A stretch of 13,972 nt of DNA from JBBDIM01 sp040880405 (lineage in GTDB: Bacteria; Planctomycetota; Planctomycetia; Pirellulales; Pirellulaceae): the NCBI GenBank assembly GCA_040880405.1, contig JBBDIM010000176.1, positions 1 through 13,972 of the forward strand, in the 5' to 3' direction. The translations under genes and the position numbers were made by a program. Below the pieces are notes generated by a model. The model made no database searches. It was not told the DNA's origin and worked only from the letters and a program-made list of their open reading frames with translations. Shown here piece after piece: positions 6,078 through 13,906 of this stretch. Numbering within the stretch: the first letter of the stretch is position 1; the number at the start of each line of letters is the position of its first letter.

Positions 6078-9000
6078 TTAGTTCACAATCGCTTCTAGCG
6101 GAATCTCGACGTACTGGAGGCCTTTGGTGGGCTGGCCTTCTTCACCGGAGGACGGGGTCCCGAGATTGCCGGCCTGGGTCACCACTCGCAGCTTCGCCTC
6201 GAAGGTTCCCGCTTGGGGAGCCCCCCGGAAGCGAACCTGAAACGTCTCGAACTCTGGTTGAGGGCCACCCTTGAGGCCTGGCTCTTCATCCTCGCCCAGT
6301 AGTTTCATTGCCTGGCCGTCGTCGATCGCATGGCCTCCCAGCAGCTCGAACCGCTGGGCGTCGGGGCCGATCAGTTCCAGGCCGACGTGTTCGGTGTCCA
6401 TGAAGTAGGCCCGTTTCGGATCGCCCGTTACGCGGCACATGCCATACAGGAGGGTGGCCTGGGCCGCGTCGTGCTGATCGGTGATCGTGGTTTTCTGGGC
6501 GTTGAAGACCCGCCGCTCGGGCGACTCCGCGGTCTGGTTGACCCCGAGGCCGGGAAAACGAATCGGGGACGAGTCGCTGACTTCCAACTGAGGCCGGACT
6601 ACTCGGATCGGGGAAACATTGCTCACCACCGTTTGCGTCCGCGTCCGGATGGCCAACGTGATGATGTTGTTCCAGGAATCGTGGGTGGTGGTCTTTCGCA
6701 GGCCGACCTGGGTCAGGCGGTGCTTTCCTTCCCCCTCGACCTTGAACCCGCCGGAGTTCGAGATCATGGAATCGTTGCTCGCGCCGGCGGTGGCCAGAAA
6801 CACATCCAAGTGGTCGCTTGGCTTGGCGACCAAATCGACATCGAAGTCAAAGGCCAGCAGCGAACCGGGGCGGATATTCGCCGGTCCCACCAACGAGTCA
6901 TTCCAAGCGTGCGAGGAATTTGTGATGTTCAAGACGCGCGACTCATCCGAGGGATCGACCGGGGAGATCGGTTTCAGGAAGTCGTCGCTGTACTGCTTTG
7001 GGCCGATCATCCCCTCCAAAAACGAAAGGTAGATCGGCTCGTCCAGGGGAGCGGTAATCGGATAGCGGTAAGCCTCTCCCTTCTCCGCACCGCCGCTCAC
7101 TTGACCTACGGTCACTTCGCTGTCACTGGCGGTGGAAGCATGGAGCAGTTTGGTCAGGGTGTGCAATTCGAACGTGGCGTGATCCTTTGAGAAGGGAGTC
7201 GCCGCATGGGGATTGCGGCGGAGGGTGACAATCGACTGCTGGTCGGGGTTGCCCTTGAGTTCGAACACCAACTGCTCGGAAAGCGCTTCAATCCCGATCC
7301 GTCCGAAATTTCGCCTTTGGCGGAACAGGTCGCTATTCACCACACCCTCGATCAGGCTCACCAAGCGGTCTTCCTCGTTACCGACCCGCGTGGTGATCTG
7401 CCGCACCGGCAGGCGATCGTACATCCCCAGGGTGCGTCCCGAGGCGTAAACCAATAGCCGTTCCACCAGATTCTTCCGAAAGGCGGCCGTCTGGGTATCG
7501 CGGAGCAGCTCAATCAATTCCAGCGGATGGTTGAAAGCCTGCCCTTCGTCGAGTTCACCCGACGGATCGACCGGTAAGTTTTCGTCGGTGGTCCGCCAGG
7601 TTCCCAGGGGGTCATAATTCTCGAAGGCCAGCCCTAACGCGTCCATCCGGTTATGGCAGGAGGCGCATCGGGCATCCGATCGGTGCAGCTCCAACCGCTC
7701 GCGCAAGGTCCCCTCGACCTTTACGGCCTCCAGTTCCGCGACATCCGCCGGAGGAGGCGGAGGGGGCGTTCCCAGCAGGGCCTCCATAATCCATTTGCCC
7801 CGCAGCACCGGTGAGGTCCGCGTCGGATGAGAATTGATGGCCAAGATTGAGGCCTGGGTCAAAATACCGCGGCGGGGCAGGTCTTTCAGGGAGACCCGTT
7901 GGAACGCGGGACCTTGCACCCCATCGATTCCGTAATGCTTGGCCAAGCGCTCGTTGAGAAAGGTATAGTCGGCATCCAGCAGGTCCGTGACGGGGCGGTT
8001 CTCGCGGACAATCGACTCGAACAAAGCGAGCGTCTCCCCCTCCATGGCCTGCCGCAGCTCTTCGTCGAACTGGGGGAACTCGGTGCGATCTGGACGGATG
8101 ACCCGCACGCGCTGGGTTTGCAGCCATTGGCCGGCGAAATTTTCGACCAGCCCTTGCCGCGTTTTGGGGTCTTGCAACATGCGGTGAATCTGCCGCTGGA
8201 GCTGATCACCGGTCTGTAAGGCCCCTTGCTGCGCCAAATTCCATAACTCGTCGTCCGGCATGCTGCTCCACAGAAAGTAGGAAAGCCGCGTGGCCAGCTC
8301 GAAGTCGTCCAGCGGGCGATCTTGTCCGATGGGACCGTCCTGCTCGATGCGAAATAGAAACGGCGGAGAGATCAAAATCCGCGTCACGCAGGCCCGCATC
8401 GTCTCTTCGTAGGTGAACTCTTCCTGCTGCAACCGATCGAAAAATGTCAGCAAGTAATGCTTTTCGAGCTCGGTCGTGGGACGACGGAAGGCGCGTTCTT
8501 GCAGCGGCAAGAGGATTTGCACGGCGAGTTGTCGCGGCGACGTTTCAGCGGAGGGCATCTTCGCCGGGTCAGCGGCGAGTTCCCGCTTGAGCCATTGGGC
8601 GGCCAACTCCTCGGCGGCGTCCGCATAGCGTTCCATCAGCAGAGGTGGCAGGGAGATGACCTCAGCGAGATTATCGAAGCCGTGGGCTACGTCGTCCGAG
8701 GGGAAGCCGGTGGTATCGAAGTCGATCCCGAGCAGATCGCGAATCGTGTTGCGATAATCGACCTTGGTCAGTCGCCGAATATCGACGCGGCCTGGGTTGC
8801 GGTCGGTGCCGAGACTCCGATCGATCTGACCATCGATCCATCCCAAAAGGGTTTCGCGCTCCGCCTTGCTCAGCGGGTGCTCGACATCGGGTGGGGGCAT
8901 GGTTTGCGAACGCAGCCGCTCGGCGATCAGATCGAGCGACTTGATGTCTCGCAAGGCGGCCATAATCTCGTTCGAACCGTCCCCCGCCAGACGCAGCCCC

Positions 9001-9143
9001 TGCTCAGGCTTGCTGGCTCCGTGGCAATCCACGCAGTGCCGCTCAAGCAACGGCAGAACCCGCTGCTCATAGGCCTCGTCCGCGCCTTGGGCCTCGATAC
9101 CAAACAAAACAACCAGGACAAGAAATAGGATGACCGTCTTCAT
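6078..9143 (-). CDS. Secreted DUF1592-family cytochrome-type protein (PSCyt1/DUF1587/1595/1592/1588/1585)
   Basis: A predicted 1021-residue secreted protein. The ATG at 9143 is chosen over an upstream in-frame ATG at 9227. It yields a clean signal peptide (MKTVILFLVLVVLFGIEAQG) and has GAGG 4 nt upstream, while the longer version adds a proline/arginine-rich leader. A planctomycete-type cytochrome c domain follows, with CVDCH at 37-41 and MPPP at 82-85 as possible axial Met. Next come DUF1587 (about 123-190, RLTKVDYRNTIRDLLGIDF), DUF1595 (205-268), DUF1592 (277-405, ATRLSYFLWSSMPDDELW), DUF1588 (425-520, with GTPPPPPP and a second heme-type CASCH at 493-497) and DUF1585 (540-612). Relatives usually end near here; this one continues for about 400 residues of mostly beta-type sequence. 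Function is unknown; two CxxCH motifs suggest redox activity outside the cytoplasmic membrane. The DUF1552 gene lies downstream. Confidence 0.93.
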   Translation of the reverse strand: MKTVILFLVLVVLFGIEAQGADEAYEQRVLPLLERHCVDCHGASKPEQGLRLAGDGSNEIMAALRDIKSLDLIAERLRSQTMPPPDVEHPLSKAERETLLGWIDGQIDRSLGTDRNPGRVDIRRLTKVDYRNTIRDLLGIDFDTTGFPSDDVAHGFDNLAEVISLPPLLMERYADAAEELAAQWLKRELAADPAKMPSAETSPRQLAVQILLPLQERAFRRPTTELEKHYLLTFFDRLQQEEFTYEETMRACVTRILISPPFLFRIEQDGPIGQDRPLDDFELATRLSYFLWSSMPDDELWNLAQQGALQTGDQLQRQIHRMLQDPKTRQGLVENFAGQWLQTQRVRVIRPDRTEFPQFDEELRQAMEGETLALFESIVRENRPVTDLLDADYTFLNERLAKHYGIDGVQGPAFQRVSLKDLPRRGILTQASILAINSHPTRTSPVLRGKWIMEALLGTPPPPPPADVAELEAVKVEGTLRERLELHRSDARCASCHNRMDALGLAFENYDPLGTWRTTDENLPVDPSGELDEGQAFNHPLELIELLRDTQTAAFRKNLVERLLVYASGRTLGMYDRLPVRQITTRVGNEEDRLVSLIEGVVNSDLFRQRRNFGRIGIEALSEQLVFELKGNPDQQSIVTLRRNPHAATPFSKDHATFELHTLTKLLHASTASDSEVTVGQVSGGAEKGEAYRYPITAPLDEPIYLSFLEGMIGPKQYSDDFLKPISPVDPSDESRVLNITNSSHAWNDSLVGPANIRPGSLLAFDFDVDLVAKPSDHLDVFLATAGASNDSMISNSGGFKVEGEGKHRLTQVGLRKTTTHDSWNNIITLAIRTRTQTVVSNVSPIRVVRPQLEVSDSSPIRFPGLGVNQTAESPERRVFNAQKTTITDQHDAAQATLLYGMCRVTGDPKRAYFMDTEHVGLELIGPDAQRFELLGGHAIDDGQAMKLLGEDEEPGLKGGPQPEFETFQVRFRGAPQAGTFEAKLRVVTQAGNLGTPSSGEEGQPTKGLQYVEIPLEAIVN

Positions 9144-9413
9144 GATGCCTCGGATAGCGATGGATCCGCGATCCGGCCGAAGCCGAAAGGTGGGACCGAG
9201 AGGGGGCAAAGGGAGGGAGGGTAGCAAGGGGAGGACTAAAGGGAAGGAAGTCCGCTTAAATAGCCGTCAATGTCTTTTCTCTCGACACAGTAGAGAAATT
9301 GCCCGCACGTTACAACCCTTTTTCCGAAAATACCCCAAGAAAGGGCGAGAGGTTCTCGAAAGCAGGGGGGGGTTGGTCTTGGTTGAGAACGCGCGCGGGG
9401 CCGCACCCGCAAG
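9144..9413. other. 270-bp gap between RND and DUF1592 genes
   Basis: No gene is supported. The gap is purine/pyrimidine-skewed near the DUF1592 start and has an 8-G run at 9365-9372. It contains a palindrome and a possible promoter at 9276-9315. There is no convincing intrinsic terminator for the RND gene. Confidence 0.5.
9276..9315 (-). promoter_or_regulatory. Candidate promoter with overlapping palindrome, upstream of the DUF1592 gene
   Basis: On the minus strand TTGTAA (9315-9310) and TACTGT (9292-9287) are separated by exactly 17 nt, a sigma70-like arrangement with mediocre boxes. The downstream box lies inside a 7-bp palindrome TTTCTCT/AGAGAAA (9276-9282 and 9292-9298), which could act as an operator. 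The site is about 140 nt before the DUF1592 start. Planctomycete promoters are poorly defined, so this is only a candidate. Confidence 0.22.
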
Positions 9414-12400
9414 CTATTCTCCCATCCGGTGGGCTCCGCCTCGGCCGCTCCCTTGGTGGGGCGGGTTGACGTTCGACTTCTGGGGGTCGGGGCGGGATGC
9501 GGAGGAGACCGGGATGACGTTCGGTTCGTCTTGATCGTCCTCGCTCGTGTCGGTTTCATGGAGGTCGGCCCGGTCTTCTTCGGTGGTCTTGAGCGGCGGG
9601 CCACTGCCGGCTCGTTTTTTATCCGGCCGAAACCAGTGCCCCAGCGGTCCGGCCAACAGGGCCGGCAGGAAGATCAGGTCGCCCACAAGTGCCGCGACGA
9701 GCAGCGAGACCATCATGTAGCCGAATCGCTGAGTCGGGGTAAAGGTACTCAGGGCAAAAACCGCCAAGCCGAGGCCACCGATGATGGTGGTTTGGAACAT
9801 CGCCGTGGCACAGCGGGCATAGGCCTCTTTGATTGCGCCCCGGCGGTCGAGCCCCTTGTTCAGTCCCCAGCGGAACCAAGTCAGGAAGTGGACCGTGTCG
9901 TCGACCGCCACCCCCATCGCCACGCTGGCGGTCATCATGGTCCCGATATCGACCTTGATCCCCAACCAGCCCATCAACCCGAAAATGAAGACCACCGGGA
10001 AGATATTCGGGATCATCGACAGCAGACCCGCCCTCAGGCTTTTCAGCACAATCCACATCACGATCGCGATCAGGCCAAAGGCCCACATCGTGCTTTCCAC
10101 CAGGTTGACCAGCAACGTCCGGGCCGCCTTGTAAACCACCGGCACCACGCCGGTGTAAACGACGGTCACCGACGCGCGCTCCTCGTCGTACATGGCGGGA
10201 ATAGTGTCGCCCCGGTCGAAGTCGAACCCGCGGACGTCGATCAGTTTATCTCCCTTGGCCTGGACCGCTTCGGAGTCCATGCCGGGGAAGTCGTCGACCG
10301 TCACCAGATACTCGTAGCGGTCCAAAATGAAGGCGAGGCGATCCTCGGTGTGGGCGGCCGGATCGTAATCAACAAATCGGACGCGGGAGGTGATCAGCAG
10401 GTCACGGAGGGTTTCCGTGAAGATTTGGGCGGTATCGATCTGGTCTAGCCGTTTGTCCAATTCCTCATCGGTGGCGGGCGCTTCGACCGGCTGGATCGGC
10501 CCGGCGCTTGGCTCCGCAGAAGAGATGTAATTGACACCCATCAGGGCGACCGGGACGTTGGTGAAGCCTTCTCCGCCATGGTCGGCGTCGATCCGGCGGA
10601 GGATTTGCTCTCGCGCGCGGTAGGCGGCCATCACCGGTTCGACAACGCGTTTGACGTCGTAGACGAAGATCCCGTAGTCGATATCGTCCAAGGCACCCAG
10701 CCGCAAGCTGAGCCGCCACAGCTCGGCGTCGTTCTCTTTGTCGACGCGGAGATAGTCGGACTGGACAAACTCATCGAACGAGGCGTACAGGCGGCGATTG
10801 TAGGCACCCCGCAAGGCGAACGCCTCGGTTCCGCCACCCACTTCCGGCAGTGTGGGGGCAAAAGTCAGGGCGGAAGTGGAAGGCCCAATCACCCCGGCCC
10901 CGTCCGGCCCGAGAGAGTCTTCCACCACCTGCGAAATTCGCTTGGTGATCTCCATTCGCTCCAGAAAGCTCAACTGGAAACCTGCCTCGCGGTATTCCTC
11001 TTCGTTCTCCGGATCGAGTTCCGCCGGCTGGATCATTTCCGGTTCCACGCGGACCACCAGCTCCATCGGAACCAGCTTGCCCATGTTGGCTTCCAGCCAC
11101 TCGTAATCCTTGATGATCCGCGCCTCGTTGTCGAACATCTTCAGCAGATGGACCGAGGTGTGGATGTACTGCAGGCCGTAGGCCATGAAGGCGAACCCAA
11201 CCAGACAGATGACGGCGACGCTCACGTTATTGGTGATCACATAGTCACCGATCCGTGTCCCAAGGCGGTTCACCCAGAGCGCAAAGAGCGAGGGCTCGTC
11301 CGATTTTTTCTTTTTCCGCGGTTTGGGAGGCCAAATTTCCAAGGCGGAGGGGAGGTAGGTGAACAGCAGGACCAGCGTCGCCAACACCCCCACGGCGGAG
11401 AAGATCCCGAACTTATGGATCGGCATGATGCTACTCGTGGCCAGCGACCCGAGCCCGATGGCGGTGGTTACGGCCGCGACGGTACAGGGATACCAACCAT
11501 GGGCAATCGCCAGTTCCGGGGCCCCGCGCAAGGTGCCGGTCTCTTCGACCGCGTCTCGATAGTAGTTGATCACGTGGATCGCCCCGGACAGCCCCAAGAC
11601 GTAAACCACCGCAGGCATCGACATCATCACCGCGTCGGTACTGCCATCGAGCCACCAGAAGACCGTCTCACCTAGCCACCACACCAGCGACAAACTGGTC
11701 ACGGCGCTCACCCCACCCACAAAGAAGACCATCATCGTCAGCTTGATGCTGCGGAGGCAGAGGTACGCTAGGCCGACTCCCAGAAGCACGCTAAAACTGA
11801 CCAGCCGGGCCAGGGTCCGTTCTCCCTCTTCGTCAATCGCGACGTTATCGACCGGCGGCCCGCCCATCCGGAGCAGCATCCCCTGCTCCTCACTGATCCC
11901 GGCCTGTTCGGCCAGTTCCAGCATGCGACCCCGCGGACGTCCCATCACGCCGCGGCCCAGGGTCCGGCGGAGATCGACCTTGCCCGCCTCGGACAAGGTC
12001 GCGACCAAACAGGTTTGCTTTCCATCCGGGCCGAACAACGTACCGGTCAGCCGCCGTTTGGCCTCCGCTTGGGCTGCGGCGATCTCGCGGGGACTCGCGT
12101 CCTCGTCGCGGAGCAGCGGACCGCCCGGTTCCGACAACTGGTCCAACACCTGCGGCCCGGTGACGACGGACTTGAAGAGCTGGGCCTGCAATTTGCGGGG
12201 GCGTTCGTAGAAGATTGGGTCGACGGTTCGGACATATTCCCCCTGCGCTTGGTTGCCGCCCGAGACGATGCGTTCAAACGCGCGAGAAGCGGCCCCGACA
12301 ACAGTGCTTTGCCCTTCCCAGTGGTGGATCTCACCATTTTCCAGAATGAAGTACCACTGCTCGTTATTGCCCTTGAGCCACTTCTCGTTGCGGCCCCCCC

Positions 12401-12824
12401 AGTTGAAGTGAAAGTCCGGGTCGACGACGTGGAGACCCAGTTGGTCGCCGATGAAATCTTCAATCTCGTAGATGCGGGGCTCGTTTGTATCGCGTGGCTC
12501 GCCGGCGGCCTCAGGTGGCTCAACGCCCGCCTTGCGGCTTTCTTCCGAGGGGATCAGCAGGGCGGCCAACAGGCCGAGGCGTTGATCGTCGGCGGTACAG
12601 CCGTCCCAGCTTACCAGGACGAACTGCTCTCCCAGGAAATGGTCGCGAAACCAGTCGAGCTCGGTCGTTTCGGCGAAGTCGTCCGGGAGCCAATCCTTGA
12701 CATCGTTCTTCATCCGCTCCAGCGAGAGCCGCGCGCCACGCAGCCCGAAGGGGACGAGGAAGAATACCCCCATTAAGATCAACAGAGCGTATCGTTCAAA
12801 GAATGTTCGTCGACGCGTTTGCAT
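9414..12824 (-). CDS. MMPL/RND superfamily transporter permease
   Basis: A 1136-residue inner-membrane protein with the two-fold RND layout. TM1 (about 12-28) is followed by a large extracytoplasmic loop (30-335), TM2-6 (340-497), a Lys-rich cytoplasmic linker (KPRKKKK, 501-507), TM7 (531-551), a second large loop (555-905), TM8-12 (910-1060) and a hydrophilic, acidic tail of about 70 residues. TM10 carries GVAVDDTVHF (971-980), with Asp975-Asp976 at the expected proton-relay position. The equivalent TM4 segment reads VLGLSGAIHVINYYRD (409-424) and lacks the Asp pair. Such proteins drive proton-coupled export of lipids, hopanoids or other hydrophobic molecules; the substrate here is unknown. 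No periplasmic adaptor or outer-membrane channel gene is present nearby, which suits an MMPL/HAE3-like type. The ATG at 12824 has no clear Shine-Dalgarno site. The DUF1592 gene follows after 270 bp. Confidence 0.93.
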   Translation of the reverse strand: MQTRRRTFFERYALLILMGVFFLVPFGLRGARLSLERMKNDVKDWLPDDFAETTELDWFRDHFLGEQFVLVSWDGCTADDQRLGLLAALLIPSEESRKAGVEPPEAAGEPRDTNEPRIYEIEDFIGDQLGLHVVDPDFHFNWGGRNEKWLKGNNEQWYFILENGEIHHWEGQSTVVGAASRAFERIVSGGNQAQGEYVRTVDPIFYERPRKLQAQLFKSVVTGPQVLDQLSEPGGPLLRDEDASPREIAAAQAEAKRRLTGTLFGPDGKQTCLVATLSEAGKVDLRRTLGRGVMGRPRGRMLELAEQAGISEEQGMLLRMGGPPVDNVAIDEEGERTLARLVSFSVLLGVGLAYLCLRSIKLTMMVFFVGGVSAVTSLSLVWWLGETVFWWLDGSTDAVMMSMPAVVYVLGLSGAIHVINYYRDAVEETGTLRGAPELAIAHGWYPCTVAAVTTAIGLGSLATSSIMPIHKFGIFSAVGVLATLVLLFTYLPSALEIWPPKPRKKKKSDEPSLFALWVNRLGTRIGDYVITNNVSVAVICLVGFAFMAYGLQYIHTSVHLLKMFDNEARIIKDYEWLEANMGKLVPMELVVRVEPEMIQPAELDPENEEEYREAGFQLSFLERMEITKRISQVVEDSLGPDGAGVIGPSTSALTFAPTLPEVGGGTEAFALRGAYNRRLYASFDEFVQSDYLRVDKENDAELWRLSLRLGALDDIDYGIFVYDVKRVVEPVMAAYRAREQILRRIDADHGGEGFTNVPVALMGVNYISSAEPSAGPIQPVEAPATDEELDKRLDQIDTAQIFTETLRDLLITSRVRFVDYDPAAHTEDRLAFILDRYEYLVTVDDFPGMDSEAVQAKGDKLIDVRGFDFDRGDTIPAMYDEERASVTVVYTGVVPVVYKAARTLLVNLVESTMWAFGLIAIVMWIVLKSLRAGLLSMIPNIFPVVFIFGLMGWLGIKVDIGTMMTASVAMGVAVDDTVHFLTWFRWGLNKGLDRRGAIKEAYARCATAMFQTTIIGGLGLAVFALSTFTPTQRFGYMMVSLLVAALVGDLIFLPALLAGPLGHWFRPDKKRAGSGPPLKTTEEDRADLHETDTSEDDQDEPNVIPVSSASRPDPQKSNVNPPHQGSGRGGAHRMGE

Positions 12825-13300
12825 CCAACTGGCTCACGATAGGAAAATCAACGCGCCGCGAGACACCCGGACCAAACCACCTCGCGAAACGATTACGCGT
12901 TTCGTGGGACGGGCCGTTCAAGCCGACCGCTAAAGGGTGGCGGGACGATCTAGCGAAACCCCGGGCCTCAAAAACGTGGAGGCCAGACGGAGCTTGAGAG
13001 ATCGTTGCTGTCTCTGATTTTGCAGTCATATACCCCCACACACTGAGGGTCAATCGCGGTCCAACCCAGCCACCTTGCCCACCCCTTGTCTCTCGCCAGC
13101 GATGGGCGGGGGAGAGTTTGGATAAGCCTGGCATACCAGGTCGGATCGCCATGCTATGCTCGGCGCCTAAGGGGTTAAGACTAACAATTTCAACCCACCT
13201 CGTCCATGCCAATCCCAGGTAGCCGTGGTGCCAACAGCGGTGCTAGCAACTGGCGTAAATCCCCTATTTTGCCGAGATTGCAATCGCACTCCGCGTCATT
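12825..13300. other. Upstream region of the RND gene, no gene supported
   Basis: Open frames here lack family motifs and mostly read as low-complexity Arg/Gly/Pro sequence. A small GGCCTC/GAGGCC hairpin lies at 12964-12984, and a promoter candidate at 13025-13053. The segment 13060-13300 shows nothing recognisable. Confidence 0.5.
13025..13053 (-). promoter_or_regulatory. Candidate sigma70-like promoter for the RND gene
   Basis: On the minus strand TTGACC (13053-13048) is followed after 17 nt by TATGAC (13030-13025); an alternative TATATG overlaps at 15-nt spacing. The -35 box matches the consensus at 5 of 6 positions. The site would leave a leader of about 195 nt before the ATG at 12824. 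No other candidate of comparable quality was seen in this region. Confidence 0.35.
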
Positions 13301-13347
13301 GGGTGCCATGCCCACGCCCTCCTGGGACCGCCGACGTCTCGTCGGCA
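13301..13347 (-). repeat. Half ATGCCCACG repeat joined to a GCCGACG hairpin
   Basis: GGGTGCCATGCCCACGCC (13301-13318) is one half of the ATGCCCACG element, in the same orientation as the copy at 13837. Instead of the second arm, the sequence continues into CTGGGACC and a perfect 7-bp hairpin GCCGACG-TCT-CGTCGGC (13330-13346). It appears to be a junction of two repeat families. Confidence 0.65.
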
Positions 13348-13431
13348 AGCCCGCGAGAAAATTCACCCCACCCAACCAACGCACACCGAAAACGAAATAT
13401 CCTCGATAAACGTCTCCGTGCATCCATAAAG

Positions 13432-13459
13432 TGCCGACGCACGATGTCGGCGGTCCCAG
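13432..13459 (+). repeat. GCCGACG hairpin repeat, inverted copy
   Basis: GCCGAC (13433-13438) pairs with GTCGGC (13446-13451) and is followed by GGTCCCAG. The unit is the inverse of the one at 13322-13347, giving a facing pair about 85 bp apart. The loop here is 7 nt and not 3. Confidence 0.65.
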
Positions 13460-13493
13460 GGGGAGCGGCCTACATAGGTTTCAACCGAGTCCC

Positions 13494-13520
13494 GGGTGCC
13501 ATGCCGGAAAGCGTGGGCAT
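13494..13520 (-). repeat. ATGCCCACG repeat with lost left arm
   Basis: GGGTGCCATG is followed directly by CCGGAAAGCGTGGGCATGC. Compared with the copy at 13837, exactly CCCACGC is missing, so the left half of the palindrome is gone and the hairpin can no longer form. It is a decayed member of the family. Confidence 0.7.
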
Positions 13521-13647
13521 GCGAAGTGCGAGGTGATTTAGCCTCTTCCGGGAAGTCTGGACGGGTGTGATCCGCGTGATGCGTCTGAATGAGCCGATGC
13601 GGAACCATCCCTAATTCACCCAGGTCCAAAGGGCTGACACAATTTAA

Positions 13648-13670
13648 TCGAGTAGCATTGATCTACTCGA
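13648..13670. repeat. 8-bp palindrome TCGAGTAG/CTACTCGA
   Basis: A perfect 8-bp stem (13648-13655 and 13663-13670) encloses a 7-nt loop. AGTCTGTTTTT follows on the plus strand, so it is terminator-like in outline, but no plus-strand gene precedes it and the T-run is offset by 5-6 nt. Confidence 0.4.
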
Positions 13671-13678
13671 AGTCTGTT

Positions 13679-13764
13679 TTTGAAACGCAGAGTCGCGGAG
13701 ATCGCAGAGACACAACTAGCGTGGAGAACGTCCCTTTGCGCACTCAGCGGCTCTGCGTTTCAAA
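13679..13764. repeat. AACGCAGAG-type inverted repeat
   Basis: Arms at 13679-13696 (TTTGAAACGCAGAGTCGC) and 13747-13764 pair with one mismatch over 18 nt, around a 50-nt spacer. The core AAACGCAGAG is shared with the elements at 994-1105 and 3754-3915, but the outer flanks seen in those copies are not evident here. Confidence 0.7.
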
Positions 13765-13836
13765 CCTGGAGAGCGGCCTTTTTCGCGGGTTGCTATTCGT
13801 GTCATTCGTGGTCATCCTTTGAACATTTGGGTAGCT

Positions 13837-13906
13837 GGGTGCCATGCCCACGCCCGGAAAGCGTGGGCATGCTTTGGCGGGCAAGTTTTCCACGGGCAAC
13901 ACCACC
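13837..13906 (-). repeat. ATGCCCACG palindromic repeat, full copy in opposite orientation
   Basis: Arms ATGCCCACGC (13844-13853) and GCGTGGGCAT (13861-13870) enclose a 7-nt loop. Read on the minus strand it has GGTGGTGTTGCCCGTGGAAA, then a TTGCCCGCC block, the hairpin and GGCACCC. This is the same order as copies 1 and 2 near the left end of the window. Confidence 0.75.

Noticed and set aside
6330..7190. Plus-strand open frame of 286 codons antisense to the DUF1592 gene
   Set aside because: Shadow of the third-position GC pattern in the real gene; no signal, motif or ribosome binding site.
9144..9227. Upstream ATG for the DUF1592 protein
   Set aside because: It would add 28 residues rich in Pro and Arg ahead of a good signal peptide. 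The ATG at 9143 has a GAGG site and a clean signal sequence.
9429..10448. Plus-strand open frame of 339 codons over the 3' part of the RND gene
   Set aside because: Same reasoning: antisense shadow with biased composition and no recognisable motif.
10578..11675. Plus-strand open frame of 365 codons antisense to the RND gene
   Set aside because: It lies wholly within the RND coding region. It is rich in Gly, Arg, His, Asp and Gln from reverse-complemented GC-rich codons and shows no domain motif. The minus-strand protein has clear RND features.
12796..13212. Minus-strand open frame of 138 codons overlapping the RND start
   Set aside because: It overlaps the RND start in another frame, has no family motif and low-complexity composition, and contains the RND promoter candidate.
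156..13906. Possible CRISPR-like repeats
   Set aside because: The repeated palindromes are dispersed over 13 kb in both orientations, without regular spacers or any cas gene.
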